Made by a program: the position numbers and the translations under genes | Shown here: positions 23,804-34,363 of the stretch, in pieces | Position numbering within the stretch: the stretch's first letter is position 1 | Layout: each line of letters begins with the position of its first letter | Notes under the pieces: model-generated | The model's input: the letters and a program-made list of their open reading frames with translations, nothing else | Told to the model about the DNA's origin: nothing | The model's database searches: none | Origin: Erpobdella octoculata | Lineage: Eukaryota > Annelida > Clitellata > Hirudinida > Erpobdellidae | DNA length: 64,000 nucleotides | Direction of reading: 5' to 3' | NCBI GenBank assembly: GCA_963978895.1 | Contig: OZ022244.1 | Location: forward strand, 5,746,353 to 5,810,352

Positions 23804-25243
23804 CTATAGGCCCTTATCTCTCACTTCCTCGTCTTGTCGTGCCATGGAAAAGTTAATCAACAAAGACATCCTCGCATATCTTCATCAAAACAATCTTATT
23901 ACCCCAGAACAGCATGGTTTCCTAAAGATGAAGTCTACATGTACAAACCTTATCGAGTGTGTTAACGACTGGACACAAGCAATTCAATCAAACCAACATG
24001 TCGATGTTATCTACTTCGACTTCAAAAAAGCTTTTGATTCGGTTTCACACCAAAAACATATAGTCAAACTCCAAGCTTATGGAATCTCTGGCGATTTACT
24101 GCTATGGTTAAAGGCATTTCTATCAAATCGATCTCAAACTGTGAAAGTGAATGGTCACCTTTCTGCCTCGACTGACGTGATTAGCGGTGTCCCCCAGGGC
24201 AGCGTACTAGGTCCAACCCTATTCCTCTTATACATTAATGACGTGGCTGATCTATTTCGAGATACCTCCGTGAAGATTACGTTATTTGCGGATGATATCA
24301 AATTGTACTCATCATTACCTCCTGACAATGTATCATTACCGTTAGCCATTAACAAATTAGTGCTGTGGAGTGAAACGTGGCAACTTCAACTAGCCCCCGA
24401 AAAATGTTTCCACTGCCCCATCAGAGGATCTCACTGTAAAGCTCCAGTTTCTACATACTCAATCGGCTTGCAAAAGATATCACCTATTGATACCATCCGC
24501 GACCTCGGAGTATTCATTAACAACAAACAAACATCTAGGTCACATATCGACTATATCGTCCATAGAGCTCTCACCTCAAATGTTTTCGTTCAAGAGACCA
24601 CAATCTTCTCACAAGAGCATATACCATCTATGCCCGCCCCATCTTAGAGTATTGCTCCCCCATCTGGAGCCCTCATTATAAACAAGATATAAACAAGATC
24701 GAACGCACACAAAGATATTTCACAAGAGCTTTTCCCGACCTAAGAAAATTACCGTACAATATCAGACTCAAACGTCTTGGGCTCATGTCTCTGGAGCATC
24801 GCCGCTTGATCAATGACCTCTGTTTTTGTTACAATATCATACATGGTTTTGCCAACTGTGAAATTGCAGGCTTCCCAGAACTTACCCAGAGTACACGCAC
24901 TCGTGGCCACTCACTTCGTCTGCGACAGGAGAAGTGTTCCAGAGACATCAGGAAACATTTCTTTACAAATAGAGTGATAAACCCATGGAACTCGCTCCCA
25001 CCTAAAATTATATACTCTTCAACCTTTTCCCGTTTCAAGTCCTGTCTCCTGACCCACAACTTAGCCTGGTTTCTCGTCAACGGCTGGCAGTCCTGTCGGA
25101 GATGGAAGTCAACAACACCGAACTTCTCATATCTACAGAGTTTTTTTTCTGGGCATACAGTGGAAACATCTGGGAAATTATTCCTGATTAATCTACCCTA
25201 CATTACATTCTCAATTGCTCCTCGCCTTTGTTTTGTGGCTTAA
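23790..25243 (+). pseudogene. LINE reverse transcriptase and C-terminus
   Basis: After the frameshift: EVANYRPLSLTSSSCRAMEK, IYFDFKKAFDSVSHQKHI, GVPQGSVLGPTLFLLYIND, catalytic ITLFADDIKLYS and PIDTIRDLGVFINN. A second frame change near 24610 leads to ILEYCSPIWSPHYKQDINKI and a C-terminus with RDIRKHFFTNRVINPWNSLP. The RT motifs are intact. Confidence 0.86.
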
Positions 25244-25595
25244 ACTTTGAAGTCGAACCGTCATTTTGCGTCTCCTTACATGGCATTCTCAATTGCTCCT
25301 CGCCTTTGTTTTGTAGCCTGAACTCTGAGGTTGAACCATCACTTTGCGTCTCCTTTCTTGCTTCTTTTTCTTCCACTTTTGTTTTTTTTGTTTATATTGC
25401 TATCCAAATGGCGTAAGTGGCCGTTGGCCCTGCTATTTGACGACGTAATAATAATAATAATAATAATAATATAATCAAGTATCAATAAGAACACGTAGAC
25501 GCAACCAACTCGTTTACTAAAAACCAAGAAAACGGAAACTACATGCAAGGAAAATATAAGACAATAGTAGCCAAAGCATAGATTATACAACCACG

Positions 25596-26802
25596 CAGTG
25601 TTGGGTAGGATTTGAAATCAAATGATTTCAAATCATGATTTCAAATCAAAATACTGATTTTTGATTTTTGATTTGAAATCATTTTGCAAAGTTTAATTAT
25701 GATTTTGATTTGAAATCATTTTTTGACGATTTTCGATTTTATTTTAATATTTGAAAATCAAAATCATAACATATTTTTTCTATGCTGCTATTTCTATGCC
25801 AAGCCAACAATCGCTTTAAGCGGTTTAAACTTATACAAATAGTTTTTAACAACATGGCAGATAGTATAGATTGCGATTTGAATTGTGTAAGAATGTGTAA
25901 TTTGCCTACGTTAATTGATGGTAATTTTTTTTAAATAACTAGCGGTAAAAGTGACAGAGTGGTAGCTAAGTATGTTAATTGCGCTAAGTCAATTTCAGGA
26001 TCAAAATTTTCTTCGTCGTTTGAAGGTAACGTGCTATAATTATTATACTATAATAGATACGGTAAAACCGTACTTTCCTACCGAACAATTATTAAATCAA
26101 TTACGTTGCTATCTTAATATGCCGAAAACTCAAATGCAGTAGAATTTTGTTGATTTTAATATTTAAAGGAAGAGCGTCATATCTGTCAGCTACTGCTGAT
26201 GGACTCAAAAGTCAAAGCATGGAACGAATTGATAGTGACTACGGCTACTATGATGACCAGTGTTCTTCACAGACCATCGGTACCTCTAACAATGTCTACA
26301 ACATTAAGATAAAAATGATTGAATTATTTATCGGATGTTGACAGCACTTTTGCCATTTTTAATTCATATGAATTGATTAAAAAAGTGTTCATACGATATA
26401 ATACAACACTGCCTTTGTCAGCTCCTGTCGAAAGACTGTTCAGTTCCGCCGGTTTAATTGAAACTCACAGAAGAAATAGTTTGACTGATTCAATATTTGA
26501 GAAATTGTTGCTTTTGAAGATGAATAAACTTTAGTCACATTTCATTGTTTAAGTGATTTTAGGTCAAATTGTGTTAAAACATAATTTTATAGACAAAATT
26601 ATGTTAAATTAAACCATACCGTGTAATAATAATTTATAAAGAAAATGATTTTGATTTGATGATCTGAAATCATTTTTAAAAGTGATTTTGATTTGAAATC
26701 ATTTTGTAATTAATGATTTTGATTTTGATTTGAAATCATATTTTTCTTGATGATTTTGATTTTGATTTCAAATCATTTCAAAAATGATTTTACCCAACAC
26801 TG
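25596..26802 (+). mobile_element. hAT element with GATTTGAAATCA ends
   Basis: Terminal repeats CAGTGTTGGGTA / TACCCAACACTG with an exact 8-bp duplication CAACCACG (25588-25595 and 26803-26810), the hAT signature. Both ends (25610-25760 and 26640-26790) consist of variants of the near-palindrome TGATTTCAAATCA. Inside, only the end of a transposase remains (26319-26534). It inserted into an older hAT relic on the minus strand. Confidence 0.9.
26319..26534 (+). pseudogene. hAT transposase dimerisation-domain remnant
   Basis: Open frame with LPLSAPVERLFSSAGLIETH and RRNSLTDSIFEKLLLLKMNK, the C-terminal hAT dimerisation domain. The catalytic part and BED finger are missing, so the element is non-autonomous. 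Stop at 26532. Confidence 0.85.
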
Positions 26803-26810
26803 CAACCACG

Positions 26811-27350
26811 CAACAAATATGCTTGTGTTGCCTGCAATTTGAACAAATGTGTTTCTCACCCAATCATATTGTTGTGATGGCAGTGAAGGAAAGTAATGAT
26901 CAATCCTTTCTCCAAGAGTGGTGATGTGATCATATATCACTGGTGTCAATTCATTGCTAAATTTTCCCGGAACAAGAGGAAACATTTCAAAATTACCGCT
27001 AATAACTGTTGAAATTGTATTTGTAATTTCGATGTTATGCAATCTATGATAAAACTACCTATGTTTCCTGTTGTTGTTCAGCTTACTGTGGTTTGTTATA
27101 ATTGTATTGCTTATTATTGTCGCATGTGTTTCAATAAAGTTATAGACATCTAGGTCTATCGTGTTAATTGCTCTGGAACTCTATATTTTTCAACAATAAC
27201 TCTAGATTTCCATATTTTAATTTTGCGTTGCAAAGCTACACGTTTATCTGTTGAACTTAAGAGATTTTCATGACGAACTTGCAGACCGGAGTTAACAACG
27301 TTCAAATGTTGAAATATATCTGCCAGATACCAATGCATAGTGCACTTTTA
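26811..27350 (-). pseudogene. ZBED5/GTF2IRD2-type hAT transposase relic
   Basis: Minus strand: WYLADIFQHLNVVNSGLQVR, STDKRVALQRKIKIWKS (27338-27180), then GERIDHYFPSLPSQQYDWVR (26870s). These match the domesticated-transposase-like ZBED5/FAM200 family, where A-D-I-F-x-H-L-N and D-W-V-R-N-P-F are conserved. Frame changes separate the pieces and the gene stops where the younger hAT element sits. Confidence 0.75.
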
Positions 27351-27939
27351 CCCCACACGGCATGCCACATTTTTAGTTGTTAAATGTAAATATAGATTGA
27401 AATTAAATATAGATAGACTTATAAACAACAACCTGTCGTTTTTAAACAAACGAACAAAATTTGAAAATATATGTTTTTGATTTACGTTTATTTTTAATAT
27501 GTTTTTAAATTTTTATATGAACTTCTTGCGGCACACCCATTGAAAATCACTGCACTAAAACGATACAAAAAGAAAGAACTTCTTAACTTCAACTGAAGTT
27601 ATCGTCTGTGCCATAGAATCAAAACTCTTAACCACAAACATAAAAATAATATAAAGAATGCTAAAAAAATATTTAAAAAAAACTCAGTTATATTCAGTTT
27701 TTTCAATAGATTCAGTTACAGCAACTGAATCTAAAAAAAAATTTGGCTATCTGAATCTTTCAGTTTTCAGTTTTCAGATTCAGTAACTGTAAAAACCCTA
27801 ATCACATTCTAGTTTTTAGTGATATATGGCATTGCATTTTGTTTATCGTACTGACTTGATGTTTTTGTATTCATTTTCAATGTAAACGTGTTTTTTTTCT
27901 TATCTGGTTCTTAAAGTCTGTAATCGATACAAATAACAG
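27351..27939. other. no supported gene
   Basis: AT-rich noncoding sequence before the first supported exon of the WSC/EGF-like gene. A patch with repeated TTCAGTT and CAGTAACTG-like words (27680-27790) is noticeable. A pyrimidine stretch near 27892-27910 leads to the exon's acceptor. Confidence 0.5.
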
Positions 27940-28107
27940 ATATTTCGAGAGTGATTTCTGTTAAAGTTGGTCGCTTTGATAAAGTAACAAATTGCACATT
28001 GGAGCATGAAGATTATTGGGAATGCCCAACAGGAATTTGGTCTGAATATCTATATATTCGTTATCAAGGCGATCTAACGCCTGAACCACCACTTGTCTAT
28101 GGCCATG
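27940..28107 (+). CDS. host exon 1 of a Cys-rich protein
   Basis: Acceptor AACAG before 27940 and donor G|GTTATT after 28107, phase 1 on both sides. The open translation (ISRVISVKVGRFDKVTNC, then TLEHEDYWECPTGIWSEYLY) holds two Cys. Joined to the next exon it reads ...YGHDTPFNSLVGCYN. I do not recognise the module. The donor is weaker than consensus. An upstream exon must exist, probably outside this window or hidden by repeats. Confidence 0.5.
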
Positions 28108-28185
28108 GTTATTTTTTATTTATGTTATTTTGTTATAATAATAAAAGTTAAAACAAAGCATTAATTTAATAACAAAAATAATCAG

Positions 28186-28316
28186 ATACACCATTCAACT
28201 CTTTGGTTGGCTGCTACAATACATATGTAGTTATTGAAGAACAAATTGATCACAACTCATTCATTGATTGTTGTGAAAAATGTAAAGCAAAAAATAGGAA
28301 ATTTGTCGCAATTCAG
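28186..28316 (+). CDS. host exon 2, WSC-like first half
   Basis: Acceptor AATCAG|AT and donor ATTCAG|GTTCAC, phase 1 to phase 0. The translation TPFNSLVGCYNTYVVIEEQ, IDHNSFIDCCEKCKAKNRKF, VAIQ fits the first half of a WSC carbohydrate-binding domain (GCY..., S/C..C..C, F-x-x-L-Q). If the donor is skipped a TAG follows within two codons, which supports splicing here. Confidence 0.6.
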
Positions 28317-28739
28317 GTTCACTAGATTTTTTTTCAAATCCCTTATATTAACTTCACCGCCGGTCTTGGTTGCTGGCTTGTTCGAATGTTTGCTAATCTT
28401 GAAGGTAAAAATTAACTAATTTCCCGTCATCCAATTAAGCTGAAATAGGCTCACTTCTTATGACAATGCATTCAATAAAAGTTTAAAATTTGAAAAATGC
28501 TGAATTTAAAATAATAATTATCTATGTTTTAAAACAATAACAAATCATTTACAATTAAATCAATGTTAACATCTATAAATTCCAAAAAAACGTCGTTTTA
28601 AAAGAAACTTTTTTGCAATAAATGTAAAGCCGGAAAATTCAGAAATATAAGGGATTTGTTAAAAAACCAGATTTTTTACAGTTTATTTGTTTTTATTTAA
28701 AACTGACATAATTTTGATTATCATTTATTAAATTTAAAG

Positions 28740-28869
28740 AGAAAAAAATGCTTTTGTATAAATTTCAATAAAAATCTTGCTTCCGTTGTCCCATCAACCA
28801 ATTGCCTTGAGCCATTTGATGATGACAAGACACCATCTGGTAGCCAAGGATATTATGCTGTTTATTCAG
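28740..28869 (+). CDS. host exon 3, WSC-like second half
   Basis: Starts after TTTAAAG (phase 0, matching exon 2) and ends TTCAG|GTCACT in phase 1. It reads RKKCFCINFNKNLASVVPST, NCLEPFDDDKTPSGSQGYYA, VYSG, which fits the C-x-C ... C ... VYS second half of a WSC domain. The acceptor has a poor pyrimidine tract; the exact start is therefore uncertain. Confidence 0.55.
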
Positions 28870-28934
28870 GTCACTTTTGTAGCATAAAAAAATTAGAATT
28901 TTACCGAAACATCAAATTTCAATTTTAGTTTCAG

Positions 28935-29045
28935 GTATTTATTCTTTGTATATTGGTTGTTCATTGACTGTTCGTTCAAGCGAAGTACTAAGAAGCACAA
29001 CCGAACAATCTTGTAATGCATCTGGAAAATTCAGTAGATATTACG
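28935..29045 (+). CDS. host exon 4
   Basis: Acceptor TTTCAG|GT and strong donor TACG|GTAAGT, phase 1 to 1. The translation IYSLYIGCSLTVRSSEVLRS, TTEQSCNASGKFSRYY has two Cys; YIGC could open a second WSC-like or PAN-like module. The next supported exon is 8.8 kb away because the intron is filled with transposons. Confidence 0.6.
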
Positions 29046-29848
29046 GTAAGTAAATTTAAGAATTGATTTTTCACACACTTTTATTCAACTTTTAATCTCT
29101 GTTAGTGGGTGTGTTTCTTTGTACGCAAATCCTGCAATGTAAAATTTAACCAGCTTTTTGACTAGCTAGGAAGCTGAAACTTTCAGAATAGCTCTATATT
29201 GGATGACAATACATGATTTAATTGATTTCAACATAATTTTCATCATAAATTTAGTTGTATTTACAAATAATAAATTTAGTGGTATTTTCAAAATAAATTT
29301 AGTGGTATTTTCAAAATAAATTTAGTGGTATTTACAATGAAGCTTAATTTGAATATATTTCGTATTTCTAAATTGAGTGTATTTGAAATAAAAGTGTTTG
29401 TTGAAAAACTCGTTTTGTCTTTTACTTGTTTTATAGATATATATTTAGTTTTAGAGCATGGGCGCCTTGATGCTATAACGTTTTCAGATTACTTACTTAT
29501 TAAATCGAATCGAGCACGGCACCAGTCTATTAAAAATATCAATTTCTCCCTCTTACGGTGTTTTTGTTTATTTTGGTGTTGTGATTTCAACTTAATCGTT
29601 TTAAATCATCACTTTTGAAGGTATAAAATAATTTTTTACTGCTTTTATGAATGCTCTAGCTAAGACAATAATGCAGTGTTTGTCATGTTTTATAACTGGA
29701 TGGAGTCAAGCTAGCAGGTGCTCGTAACATAGGAAATGTGCAGTAAAATAAATATGTCAAGCTAGCAGGCGCTCAAAAAAAAAAATTCAAAAAAAAATAA
29801 AAAAAGTATCGGTATTTATTAAGCAACTCAAAATATCTCTGGTAGAAA

Positions 29849-30045
<197 letters not shown>

Positions 30046-30172
30046 CCTTTATGCATTGCTACACCATTCATCCGATCGTAATGAAATTTTCACACAACCT
30101 TGAGAGTCAAGGGGAATCAAATAAAGAGAAAAAAAATTAGAAATCCGTCACAAAATGAGCGGAGTGAGCGGG

Positions 30173-30176
<4 letters not shown>

Positions 30177-30250
<74 letters not shown>
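30177..30250. repeat. (AT)n microsatellite
   Basis: Pure AT repeat directly before the ACTAGCGGGGCTACCCGG repeat start. Confidence 0.95.
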
Positions 30251-30252
<2 letters not shown>

Positions 30253-30600
30253 TAGCGGGGCTACCCGGCGTTGCTCGGGAGTTTTTTTATCGTTTTTCTC
30301 TAGCTCCCGTTTAATTCCCCGTTTTCTCTCCCGCTCCCGGTCGCTTTTCCGTTCAAGCTTGATCTCCCACTCCCGGTCGCTTTCCCGCTCCCGGTCACTT
30401 TCTCGATTCCGGTTGCTTTCCCGCCCCATCTATCTCTTAATAATTTGTAATAACGCGCAATCGGTCACATTATGCAAGACTGGGAAGCAAGTCAGGGACT
30501 TCTTAATATTAAGAAGTTCATTAGCAAGTAATGCCTTTACGCAATTTTAAACAGTGCTTCTAAAACTTATGCAATGATCATGTATAGGCACTTTTGGCCC
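30251..30600 (+). repeat. GTTGCTCGG dispersed repeat, full copy
   Basis: ACTAGCGGGGCTACCCGGCG, TTGCTCGGGAG, then a CCCG/CTCCCGGTCG array (30300-30425) and a 170-bp unit (30426-30593) found inverted at 20871-21040. The first part can fold because CCCGG...CTCGGG is near-palindromic. The Arg/Glu-rich frame across the array is only its simple-sequence shadow. Confidence 0.75.
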
Positions 30601-30830
30601 CCCTGAGCCGGAGGATCGGAGAAGGAGTCCAAACCTTCTTAACTTTTTTCCCTTCTTAACATTCCAGGCCAAAAGTCCCTGTGTACGACCATCGAAAGTA
30701 ATTGCGTAATAAAATTCAAATTTGGTTTACGTAACAACGTTTAACAATGAGTTCAGGAAGAGGTTAGTTATTAAATTGGTACGCATTGTCGGATGCTAGC
30801 CTTCACCAGTTTTTAAATAATCTATTCTAG

Positions 30831-31026
30831 GTTTTGCCTTCTTCTTCTTTCATGAAAGATTTTGAAAGTATCCTGTTTTATTACCCATCCGATGACAATG
30901 GAACAATAACAAATTGCTTTTATAGCCTCAATTTCTTGAGTTCTTTAAAAAAAGATTTTCTACCACACGCACCACTTTGGACAGCAATACTTTTGAGTTT
31001 GATTTTATTTAGCAGCTGCATCTAAT
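30831..31026 (+). pseudogene. Ulp1-PHD gene, N-terminal exon candidate
   Basis: Follows an acceptor TATTCTAG. It encodes SSSFMKDFESILFYYPSDDN and LKKDFLPHAPLWTAILLSLI before a stop. A K-x-x-x-P-x-x-P-L-W-[ST] segment like this occurs, as far as I recall, upstream of the protease in related cnidarian proteins. The stop without a donor suggests decay. Confidence 0.4.
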
Positions 31027-31214
31027 TCTATTTTATAATTATTTTTACTTGATTTTATGTGACTTAGGACGTCACGGTAGTAGCACTAGCACTAGTTACC
31101 AAAAGTACTCAGCCGTATTTCGAAAGCTTGCTGGTAGTTCGTATCAAAATGTTTCAAAAGATAACCGAACTCAGGGAATAATGTAGAAGAGCCAGCGGAA
31201 TCTCAAGCACATCA

Positions 31215-31986
31215 CGAGGGAGAAGTTAGCTGCGCAGCTGGATCCCCGAACTATGGTGCAAAACCTTTTTGTGCATAGGGGTTGTGCTATAGATCGTTAG
31301 AAAGGTATTTAAAAAAAATATATAATGGTGCAAAAATAAATTTAATATTGCAAAAAATAAAAAAGTTATAGGCGAAAAACCGTCGCAGTCTCTATGTAAA
31401 TGTAAGGAGAGGATTTGTCACTTGCGTTTGGGGCCATATAGATTATAATTTTTGACTGCGTTGGGTTAATAACTTAAAGCACTAGAAAGACAAATATATT
31501 AGCTAAACATAAAAACTAATTTTTTTTTAAATAGTCCAACAAATAAAAAAGTTATGAAGCAAAATATAGACCAGGGTATGTTTTCCGTATCTAAATGTAT
31601 GGAGAAAACCTTAGGTTCTATTACACGGAAGACATACCCTGATCTACATTTTGCTTCATAACTTTTTTATTTCTTGGATTGATTCCAAAATATTAGTTTC
31701 TATGTTTAGCTAATATATTTGTCTTTCTAATGCATTAAATTACAAACCCAATGCAGTCAAAAATTATAATCTACATAGCCCCAAACGCAAGTGACAAATC
31801 CTCTCCATACATTTACATAGGGACGGCGACAGTTTTTCGCCTAAAACTTTTTTATTTTTTGCAATATTAAATTTATTTTTACCCAATTCTATTTTTTTCT
31901 TAAATACCTTTCTAACGACCCCAATACACGAAATTTTTTTGCACCATAGTTCGGGGATCCAGCTGCGCAGCTAACTTCACCCTCAT
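31215..31986. mobile_element. Mutator-like palindromic (foldback) element
   Basis: A 772-bp element that is almost entirely one inverted repeat: each arm is about 370 bp and the centre (near 31600) is a short spacer. The ends read CGAGGGAGAAGTTAGCTGCG and, inverted, ATGAGGGTGAAGTTAGCTGC. A 10-bp duplication AAGCACATCA flanks it (31205-31214 and 31987-31996). Long TIRs and 9-11-bp duplications are the hallmarks of Mutator-like elements. It has no coding capacity and inserted in an exon-like part of the Ulp1-PHD gene (AATCTC / GAGTTAAAATG). Confidence 0.88.
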
Positions 31987-31996
31987 AAGCACATCA

Positions 31997-32107
31997 GAGT
32001 TAAAATGCAAGTCTTAAAATTAGATGACTTTGTTTATTTATACCACGAAAAATATGTAGGATTGTTTTAAAAATTTGACAGTGCTAGCAAGAGATCTCGG
32101 ACTGCTG
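31997..32107 (+). pseudogene. Ulp1-PHD gene, broken middle exon
   Basis: Coding-like sequence flanking the palindromic element (31060-31204 before and 31997-32107 after). It ends in a strong donor CTGCT|GTAAGT. Before the insertion it would read across the target site (KSQRNLKHIRVKMQVL), with stops elsewhere. Confidence 0.4.
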
Positions 32108-32304
32108 TAAGTTTTTTTCTCTCTTTTTCTATATTTTTATTTACTCAGTGTGTGATGTCTACTATAATTCCAATTATTGTAGCTCAAAAACAGGCAAAAG
32201 AAAATCGAGACTCCTTGAAGTCTGCACCTCCAAAAGTTTTATTTTTGAATTCCTAATTTATAATAATTTAAGTAATGATTTTTAATGTTTATGTTTTTTT
32301 TCAG

Positions 32305-32418
32305 TATAAAAAAGAAGTTGAGATATGGCTGAAAAGAAGAAAAACAAAACGGAAAGGAATTTACGTTTCCGCCCCAACAAAAAACATAGATCTTTTACAA
32401 AAAATAAGAGTAATTTTG
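32305..32418 (+). pseudogene. Ulp1-PHD gene, basic exon
   Basis: Acceptor TTTTTTTTCAG and donor TTTTG|GTAAAT enclose YKKEVEIWLKRRKTKRKGIY and VSAPTKNIDLLQKIRVIL, a Lys/Arg-rich stretch. The splice signals look genuine. Confidence 0.45.
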
Positions 32419-32547
32419 GTAAATCTAAATTAATTTAATACTCATCTTGTTAACGTAATAGGTTAACGCTCACAGATGTTATGTATCTGATACATGCCCA
32501 AACAAGACGCCAGGTTTTATTCTATACTTAACTTGTTAACTTAATAG

Positions 32548-33234
32548 ATCTACGACCACAGATGCTGCATATCTGATAGACCCAAACACGACGCCACGTT
32601 CATTTCAAGTCTCATTGGAGATCAGTGGTTCACGTCCACCCACATCAATACTGCCCTCTACATACTGAGCAGACAGTATCACAATATAAGTGGTTTCAAT
32701 TATGTGGAATACTTAAAAGATATAGGCGTTTTAAGAGAAGGAGCTTTTGAAAGTTTAAATAGAAAACTCACTCAAAAAGACATGAGGGTAATAAGTTAGT
32801 GTTGTAAGAACTTCACAACCACCACCACAGAACTTACTCTTAGGCACCACCACGTTCTGCAGCAAATAGGAGGAAACGACTGTGGTCCTTTTGCCATTGC
32901 TTTTGCAGCAACCGTAACAATTCGCAAGCACCCCGCCGGCTGTAGTTACGACCAAGAAACTCTTAGATTACAAATTTCGGATGCTTTCAGAGAGGGTAAA
33001 TTCAAACAAATGGAAAAGTCTTCGAGGAAACGTAAAAATGAGCCAAAAAACGAAATAATAGAAATTTATTGCAATTGTCGGCTGAATTATATGGACAATG
33101 ATGGCGAAGACGAGAACATGGTACAATGTGATCGTTGCGATAAATCGTTACATATGACATGTGGAAAGATTACCCAGTTAGACTTGAAAGAGTCCGTTTA
33201 TTTTTGTAGATTATGTATCCTCGCAAGGTCTTAA
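32548..33234 (+). pseudogene. Ulp1/SENP-like protease and PHD finger
   Basis: After the acceptor TTAATAG: SLIGDQWFTSTHINTALYIL (start of a C48 cysteine-protease fold), NYVEYLKDIGVLREGAFESL, an in-frame TAG near 32808, then QQIGGNDCGPFAIAFA with the catalytic Cys and oxyanion Gln, and a PHD finger (CNCRLNYMDNDGEDENMVQC, DRCDKSLHMTCG, YFCRLC). The stretch that should hold the catalytic His and Asp is missing or replaced by a Thr/His-rich piece. Ulp1 enzymes remove SUMO-type modifiers and PHD fingers read histone tails. This copy is dead. Confidence 0.75.
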
Positions 33235-33335
33235 AAAATTAAGAAAATTTAATTCATTTTGCCAAGTTTTGTTTATTTGCCATCAAAATATTTAGAAACG
33301 TAACATCCTATATATAGGCCTTGTGATGATTATTT

Positions 33336-33930
33336 GATATGTTATAGAAACACATAATAGCTTTAAATTGACACCTTGCTTGTTATCAACATTTGGCTAA
33401 TTTTTGAAATATACGCTTTATGCTTAGAACATCTTTATTCACTCAGTGTTGTGGATGAGAGCATTCGTGTGAAAAAACAGCAAGTTTGTGAGCGCCTGCT
33501 ATATATTTTGGTTTAAGTTTTCATTTTGAATTTATGATATGTTATAGAAATACATAATAGCTTTAAAATGACACCTTGCTTGTTATCAGCATTTAGCTAG
33601 TTTTTGAGATATACGCTTTATGCTTAGAAGCGCTTTGTTCACTCAGTGATGGGGATGAGAGCATTCGTGTGAAAAACACCGAGTTTGTGAGCGCCTGCTA
33701 TATATTTTGGTTTAGGTTTTCATTTTGAATTTTTAATATGTTATAGAAACACATCATAGCTTTAAAATGACACTTTGCTTGTTATCAACATTTGGCTAGT
33801 TTTTGAGTTATCTGCTTTATGCGAATTACATTTTTGGGACATAGAGTATTTGTTGAGTTTGTATAGTTCCGTAACACATTTTGGTTGAGTTTTCAGTTTT
33901 GAATTTGTAATATGTTTTAGTAGCCCATAT
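33336..33930 (+). repeat. three tandem copies of a 200-bp unit
   Basis: Units begin near 33336, 33537 and 33735 (ATGTTATAGAAACACAT). They include GTGAGCGCCTGCTATATATT, which shares GAGCGCCTGCTA with the terminal inverted repeat of the surrounding element. A decayed fourth unit starts near 33909. Confidence 0.85.
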
Positions 33931-34363
33931 TTACTATTTAATGGCATTTTAATTTTATTTAAAAACTAGTTTATACCAGAGATATTAAGCCTAAGCCGAA
34001 CGCTACAATACCGGTCATTTTGTTTACATTTGGAGAAATCTAAAATAGGTTTTCTGAGAAAATTTCACGGGTTTACATAATAAAAATTAATGAAACGTAG
34101 TTATTTTGAGTTGCCTAATAAATACCGATACTTTTTTTTATTTTATTTTTTGAATTTTTTTCGAGCGCCTGATAGCTTGACACATGCATTTTACTGCACA
34201 TTTCTTATGTTACGAGCGCCTGCTAGCTTGTCTCCAGTTGTTCTATATACTATTTTGAAAAATTTTTTTTCTAGTTTAAAACGTTTGTTATTCAGCAACA
34301 AAGACGCCTTAACCTTAACCATTTACATTTGACTAATTGTTTTTAAAACGGTGATTGATACTA

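Larger units (their letters stand above)
22322..25470 (+). mobile_element. Rex1/CR1-like LINE, 5'-truncated
   Basis: Plus-strand LINE starting inside EN (FTNVRSIINKREEL) and ending with an ATA/AAT trinucleotide tail (25447-25470). The EN, RT and C-terminal parts are in order, with two frame changes (a run of seven A near 23775, and near 24610). It truncates Gypsy F. Confidence 0.87.

Noticed and set aside
28326..28405. Additional host exon with donor GAAG|GTAAAA
   Set aside because: It would need a 9-base intron or read through a TAG, and its phase does not fit exon 3.
30175..30429. Arg/Glu-rich nuclear protein on the minus strand
   Set aside because: Simple translation of the CCCGCTCCCGGTCG array; the same peptide type appears in other repeat copies.
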